Source: Persicitalea sp038235275
GTDB taxonomy: Bacteria; Bacteroidota; Bacteroidia; Cytophagales; Spirosomataceae
DNA: 64,000 bases
NCBI GenBank assembly: GCA_038235275.1
Contig: JBBSUC010000001.1
Span: 124,001-188,000, forward strand
Reading direction: 5' to 3'
The position numbers were made by a program, and so were the translations under genes. Positions 60,615 through 64,000 of this stretch are shown piece after piece. Under the pieces are notes generated by a model that saw only the letters and a list, made by a program, of their open reading frames with translations, was not told the DNA's origin and made no database searches. How positions within the stretch are numbered: position 1 is the first letter of the stretch; every line of letters starts with the position of its first letter.

Positions 60615-63188
60615 ATGGGAAAGAACGAGCCGAACCTCAACACCCTCACCACGCCGCAAACCCATTGCTACCACTGCGGCGAAGACTGCCGCGACGACCA
60701 CCATTTCCACGATGGTCACGATTTCTGCTGCGCGGGTTGCCAAACAGTTTATGACTTGCTGAAAGAAAATGACCTTTGTCAATACTATCGCTTTACTGAC
60801 GGTAAAGGCATTTCACCCGAAGAAAATATCTACCAGGGTAAGTTCGACCATCTGGACTTCGCCGAACTCCGTCCCCAACTGCTTGAATTTACCGATGGCC
60901 GACACGAGCGCGTCAACTGGCTGGTGCCAAGTATGCACTGCTCATCCTGCATTTGGTTGCTGGAACAGCTTCACCGCCTGCATCCCGGCGTAGGTAGTTC
61001 GGTGGTCAACTTTCCAGAAAAGACGGTTCGGATTAGTCTGGACCCAAAGCAGGTCAAACTCAGCGAACTGGCTGAACTCATGGCGAGGCTGGGGTATGAA
61101 CCTTACCTGAGTCTAAACGATACCGACAGTAATTTTGCGAAAGCGGGATCCGCAAAGTACAGCGGGCGAACCAGGCTCTACAAAATCGGCGTGGCGGGCT
61201 TTGCCTTTGGCAACATCATGATGCTGAGCCTGCCCGAGTATTTCAATCTGGGTCAAGATCCTGAAGACCAGCAACTGCGCCTGCTATTTGGCGGGCTAAA
61301 CCTCCTGCTGGCGCTGCCCGTCTTTTTCTACAGCGCGTCCGATTTCTTCGTTTCGGCCTGGAAAGCCCTGCGCGGGCGCTACCTCAACATCGACGCGCCC
61401 ATCGCGCTTGCGTTGCTTTCCGTATTCCTGACCAGCCTGTACCAGATTGCAACGCAGAGCGGGCCGGGCTACTTCGATTCGCTGGCCGGAGCGGTTTTTT
61501 TCATGCTTTTGGGGCGATATTTTCAGGATAAGACTTACGCCAACATCGCCTTCGACCGGGATTACAAATCCTATTTTCCTATTGCCGTATCGGCCATCAA
61601 TGAAGGCATCGGGTCGCGGCGCTCCGTGCAGGATTTGCAACCCGGCGACCGTATTCTCATCCGCAACCGAGAACTTATTCCGGCCGACGCCACGCTGCTG
61701 AGTCCGAAGGCTTTGATCGATTACAGCTTCGTGTCGGGCGAGGCCGACGCGCTGGAACGACGCCGGGGCGACTTGCTTTACGCAGGCGGACGGCAGTGCG
61801 GTCCGGCGATCGAGCTGGAAATCGTGCGACGGGTGTCGCAGAGCTACCTGACGCAGCTTTGGAACAATGACGCCTTTACCCAAAAAAAGGAGGATCAAAA
61901 CAAAACGCTGGCCGCCCGGATCAACCGCTATTTTTCAGCGGTGGTGCTGACGCTTTCGGTGGTTACGTTTGCGGTGTGGGCAGTTTCGGGGCAGTGGAAT
62001 ATTGCCTTCAACGCCTTTACAACGATTCTGCTGGTGGCTTGTCCGTGCGCTTTGCTGCTATCCTCTACTTTTACGAATGGGAACCTGCTTAGTCTTTTCG
62101 GCAAACACGGTTTTTACTTCAAAAACGCCGACGCCATCGAACGCCTATCCAAAGTCGACACGGTGGTTTTTGACAAAACGGGAACCGTCACGCTGCCTCA
62201 CGAGGCGGAAGTGCAGTTTGTGGGTACCGCTTTGACCTCCGAAGAAAACGTGATTGTGAAAACTTTGGCTGGGCAGTCGTCTCATCCGCTGAGTCGTTTG
62301 ATCGTAAAATCGCCGGGGCAAGTTTCTTCAAGTAAAAAAGCCTTTACCAATTTTGAGGAAAAAGAAGGCGCGGGACTGGCGGCACTGTGGGGTCGAAAAG
62401 AAATCCGGCTGGGTTCAAAGGAATGGATGGGGTACGGTCGGACCCGCGCCGGCGTACCGGTCGCACAGCGTCCTGCCCGTTTGCTGACCCAATCTGCCAC
62501 AGTAGGTTCAGCCCTCACGGGCGAGACCGGTGCGCCGGAGCGACCCGTACTACAAACACCACAAGTGTACCTTTCCATCGACGGAGAACTACGTGGTCAT
62601 TTTGATATTCGTCCTAAGTATCGCCCCAGCCTGGCCAAGGCGATAAGCGCCTTACAACAAGAAAATTACCACACCTTCCTCCTTTCCGGCGACCAGCCCA
62701 CCGACCAGGAATTTCTGGGCAAATTGTTCAAGGACGAGTCTCATTTATTTTTCAAACAAAAGCCCGAACAAAAACTCGACTTTATCGCCAATCTGCAACG
62801 CGCTGAAAATCGCCAGGTTCTGATGGTCGGCGACGGCCTGAACGACGCCGGGGCCTTGCAACAAAGCGATGTGGGCCTGGCTGTGTCGGACGACATCAAT
62901 AACTTTTCCCCCGCCTGCGACGCCATCGTGCAGGGTGAAAAGCTCCCCCTCCTCCCCCGCTACATCCGGCTGGCGCGGGCCGGACAACGCATCATTAAGA
63001 CCAGTTTCGGGATTTCGCTGCTCTACAACCTGGTGGGCATCTCCTTCGCCGTTACGGGTCAGCTTTCGCCCGTGGTGGCGGCGATTCTCATGCCGCTGAG
63101 TTCGATCACGATTGTGCTGTTCACAACAGCGGCGACGAACCTGGTGGCGCGGCGATGGTTGAAATCAGAAGCCGATTGCGCGGCTTGA
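60615..63188 (+). CDS. Copper-type P1B ATPase (FixI/CtpA-like) carrying an in-frame repeat insertion
   Basis: An 857-residue heavy-metal P-type ATPase. The N-terminal zinc-ribbon-like region has paired cysteines and histidines (CYHCGEDC, DDHHFHDGHDFCCAGC), then an HMA metal site (MHCSSC, Cys109 and Cys112). The membrane CPC motif is at Cys476-Cys478 (ACPCALLL), phosphorylation Asp520 in FDKTGTVT, and the hinge in LMVGDGLNDAGAL. The zinc-finger start is typical of the copper ATPases that serve cytochrome oxidase assembly, though no ccoNO genes are near. Residues about 606-645 are foreign-looking (GRTRAGVPVAQRPARL...) and are encoded by the palindromic repeat. Confidence 0.92.
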   Translation: MGKNEPNLNTLTTPQTHCYHCGEDCRDDHHFHDGHDFCCAGCQTVYDLLKENDLCQYYRFTDGKGISPEENIYQGKFDHLDFAELRPQLLEFTDGRHERVNWLVPSMHCSSCIWLLEQLHRLHPGVGSSVVNFPEKTVRISLDPKQVKLSELAELMARLGYEPYLSLNDTDSNFAKAGSAKYSGRTRLYKIGVAGFAFGNIMMLSLPEYFNLGQDPEDQQLRLLFGGLNLLLALPVFFYSASDFFVSAWKALRGRYLNIDAPIALALLSVFLTSLYQIATQSGPGYFDSLAGAVFFMLLGRYFQDKTYANIAFDRDYKSYFPIAVSAINEGIGSRRSVQDLQPGDRILIRNRELIPADATLLSPKALIDYSFVSGEADALERRRGDLLYAGGRQCGPAIELEIVRRVSQSYLTQLWNNDAFTQKKEDQNKTLAARINRYFSAVVLTLSVVTFAVWAVSGQWNIAFNAFTTILLVACPCALLLSSTFTNGNLLSLFGKHGFYFKNADAIERLSKVDTVVFDKTGTVTLPHEAEVQFVGTALTSEENVIVKTLAGQSSHPLSRLIVKSPGQVSSSKKAFTNFEEKEGAGLAALWGRKEIRLGSKEWMGYGRTRAGVPVAQRPARLLTQSATVGSALTGETGAPERPVLQTPQVYLSIDGELRGHFDIRPKYRPSLAKAISALQQENYHTFLLSGDQPTDQEFLGKLFKDESHLFFKQKPEQKLDFIANLQRAENRQVLMVGDGLNDAGALQQSDVGLAVSDDINNFSPACDAIVQGEKLPLLPRYIRLARAGQRIIKTSFGISLLYNLVGISFAVTGQLSPVVAAILMPLSSITIVLFTTAATNLVARRWLKSEADCAA
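62431..62550. repeat. Palindromic repeat element inside the copper ATPase (120 nt)
   Basis: Starts GGTACGGTCGG and ends CGACCCGTAC, with inverted ends. It is 120 nt, exactly 40 codons, and keeps the ATPase frame open. The first 30 nt resemble the intergenic copy at 60149 closely. It sits between the strand ending KEWMG and the strand VYLSIDGELRGHF, which are close together in relatives I know of. Confidence 0.75.
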
Positions 63189-63206
63189 CGAATAATAGTA
63201 TATTTG
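63176..63206 (+). promoter_or_regulatory. Promoter of the Uma2 gene: TTG-N20-TATATTTG
   Basis: TTG at 63176-63178 and TATATTTG at 63199-63206, spaced by 20 nt, fit the Bacteroidota promoter. The start codon is 23 nt after the -7 box. The -33 part lies inside the end of the ATPase gene. Confidence 0.6.
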
Positions 63207-63228
63207 AAAAAACAAGCCGACTCATGCC

Positions 63229-63789
63229 ATGATCCAAACCGCACAAATCACCGAAACGCTGCCCCGCACCCTGGAAGAGTTTATCGATTGGGAGCCGAAC
63301 GACGGTTTCAAGTACGAATGGAACGACGGGGAAATCATTCAATTTAATGGTATGAAAAGAGAGCAATACTATATTTACGACAAACTGAATTATCTGTTTT
63401 TCAAGACAGGAAGCATTGAAAAGGGATCATTGGTCGCGGAGCAAGATATTCAGTTGAGCGGAATTCAGATGCGTCGACCTGACATTTGTTACCTTTCGCG
63501 TGAACAAGCTCGGCAGGGTAGAGAGGGAATGGAGATGATTCCGGCTTTTGCCATCGAGATTATTTCCAATAATGACCAAATCAACCAGATGGAGAAAAAA
63601 CTCACGGAATATTTTAATGCCGGAGTTCAGGTCGTATGGACAATAAATCCTCAGGAAACGCTCGTCAGCGTCTATACGTCTCGTCAGAAGGTGAAGATAT
63701 GCTTAGGGAGTGATATTTGCTCTGCCGCTCCCGTACTGCCTGATTTTGAGATTCGAGTCGATGAATTACTTACGCTGCCGGAGGCGTAA
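63229..63789 (+). CDS. Uma2 family (restriction endonuclease-like) protein
   Basis: A 186-residue protein of the Uma2 family: LEEFIDWEPNDGFKYEWNDGEIIQFNG, then the PD-(D/E)xK-type core RRPDICYLS and AFAIEIISNNDQINQMEKKLTEYFNAGVQVVWTINPQ. Many such genes are found in Cyanobacteria and Bacteroidota, often in many copies, with unproven nuclease activity. It is transcribed from its own promoter and followed by a terminator. Confidence 0.9.
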   Translation: MIQTAQITETLPRTLEEFIDWEPNDGFKYEWNDGEIIQFNGMKREQYYIYDKLNYLFFKTGSIEKGSLVAEQDIQLSGIQMRRPDICYLSREQARQGREGMEMIPAFAIEIISNNDQINQMEKKLTEYFNAGVQVVWTINPQETLVSVYTSRQKVKICLGSDICSAAPVLPDFEIRVDELLTLPEA

Positions 63790-63812
63790 ATACCAAAAAT
63801 CAGATTCTGCCT

Positions 63813-63843
63813 AAGGCTGGTACGTACGTATCAGCCTTTTTTT
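63813..63843 (+). terminator. Hairpin terminator
   Basis: AAGGCTG and CAGCCTT pair around a loop that is itself palindromic (TACGTACGTA), followed by a run of Ts. It lies 24 nt after the Uma2 stop. Confidence 0.85.
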
Positions 63844-63971
63844 ATGGCCAAAAACAGAAATTCACTATCATAATTCAGCTAAGGCAATTTCCCGTCCTGA
63901 CATACCTTCTTTCCTGACGAAAGTCATTTTTCCGCCTAACCTCCCTCATCGTCAGCCCCAAGCGCGACCCG

Positions 63972-63998
63972 TAGTTTTGATTTTGTAAAAGGAGCATG
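63972..63998 (+). promoter_or_regulatory. Possible promoter and start of a gene leaving the window
   Basis: TAGTTTTG (63972-63979) matches the -7 box; 16 nt later AAAAGGAGC precedes ATG 63996. A gene may begin here, but only its first codon is visible. Nothing else is seen between 63844 and 63971. Confidence 0.35.
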
Positions 63999-64000
63999 AC

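Noticed and set aside
1..64000. tRNA, rRNA, CRISPR array, integrase or transposase
   Set aside because: No cloverleaf, regularly spaced repeat or DDE/tyrosine-recombinase motif was found on reading.

Overview
The window looks like a chromosome segment of a Bacteroidota bacterium, most likely order Cytophagales, close to Spirosoma/Dyadobacter-type organisms. The evidence is two SusC/SusD pairs, many Sec or lipoprotein signals of the Bacteroidota kind, MacB/FtsX-type permeases ending in NPVKSLRSE, a DUF3109 protein, a DUF6804 protein, and several promoters with the Bacteroidota -7 box TAnnTTTG. Base composition is balanced to slightly GC-rich. No rRNA, tRNA, CRISPR array, prophage or transposase was seen.

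Layout. 1-3561 is a compact plus-strand set: the end of a YbdK-type carboxylate-amine ligase, a class I glutamine amidotransferase, an ATP-grasp-like protein and a class III aminotransferase. It reads as a peptide or amino-acid-conjugate pathway whose product I cannot name. 3621-5634 is an orphan HicB-like gene followed by a type II restriction-modification pair of the Eco29kI type (GIY-YIG nuclease plus C5-cytosine methylase). The presumed site CCGCGG was not found anywhere in the window when I read it by eye. 5756-13614 holds a cysteine-less thioredoxin-fold protein, a large FAD/Fe-S dehydrogenase, an McrB-like ATPase without McrC, a beta-barrel protein and a GAF protein. 13672-20213 holds three FtsX/MacB-type permeases, the third a decayed pseudogene.

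20342-37453 is carbohydrate-use territory. On the minus strand SusC, SusD, a DUF1080 protein, a Gfo/Idh/MocA oxidoreductase and a DUF6807 (PmoA-like) protein form a locus that fits 3-keto-glycoside metabolism; a short FecR-like membrane protein precedes it. A heparinase II/III-like lipoprotein lyase is divergent from a second SusC/SusD pair whose SusC is split by a one-base frameshift.

37627-49426 is mixed housekeeping: a DinB-like protein, a SulP transporter, a pentapeptide-repeat protein, FolB, a DivIVA-like protein, a WD40 protein, a phosphopantetheinyl transferase, a frameshifted cupin, a SirB1-like protein, and nucleotide-sugar genes (galE, rfbB, rfbA). 49553-53297 is a tight cluster: O-methyltransferase, LysM lytic transglycosylase, DUF3109 protein and an alkyltransferase-like DNA repair protein. 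53535-63789 holds a sodium:solute symporter divergent from clpS, then recR, two lipoprotein-type genes (one an exported superoxide dismutase), a TPR protein, a TlpA-like thioredoxin, a copper-type P1B ATPase carrying an in-frame palindromic repeat, and a Uma2-family protein.

The strongest leads are the amidoligase operon at the left end, the absence of CCGCGG beside an Eco29kI-type system, the palindromic element present both between genes and inside the copper ATPase, and the cupin frameshift sitting in the loop of a perfect inverted repeat.
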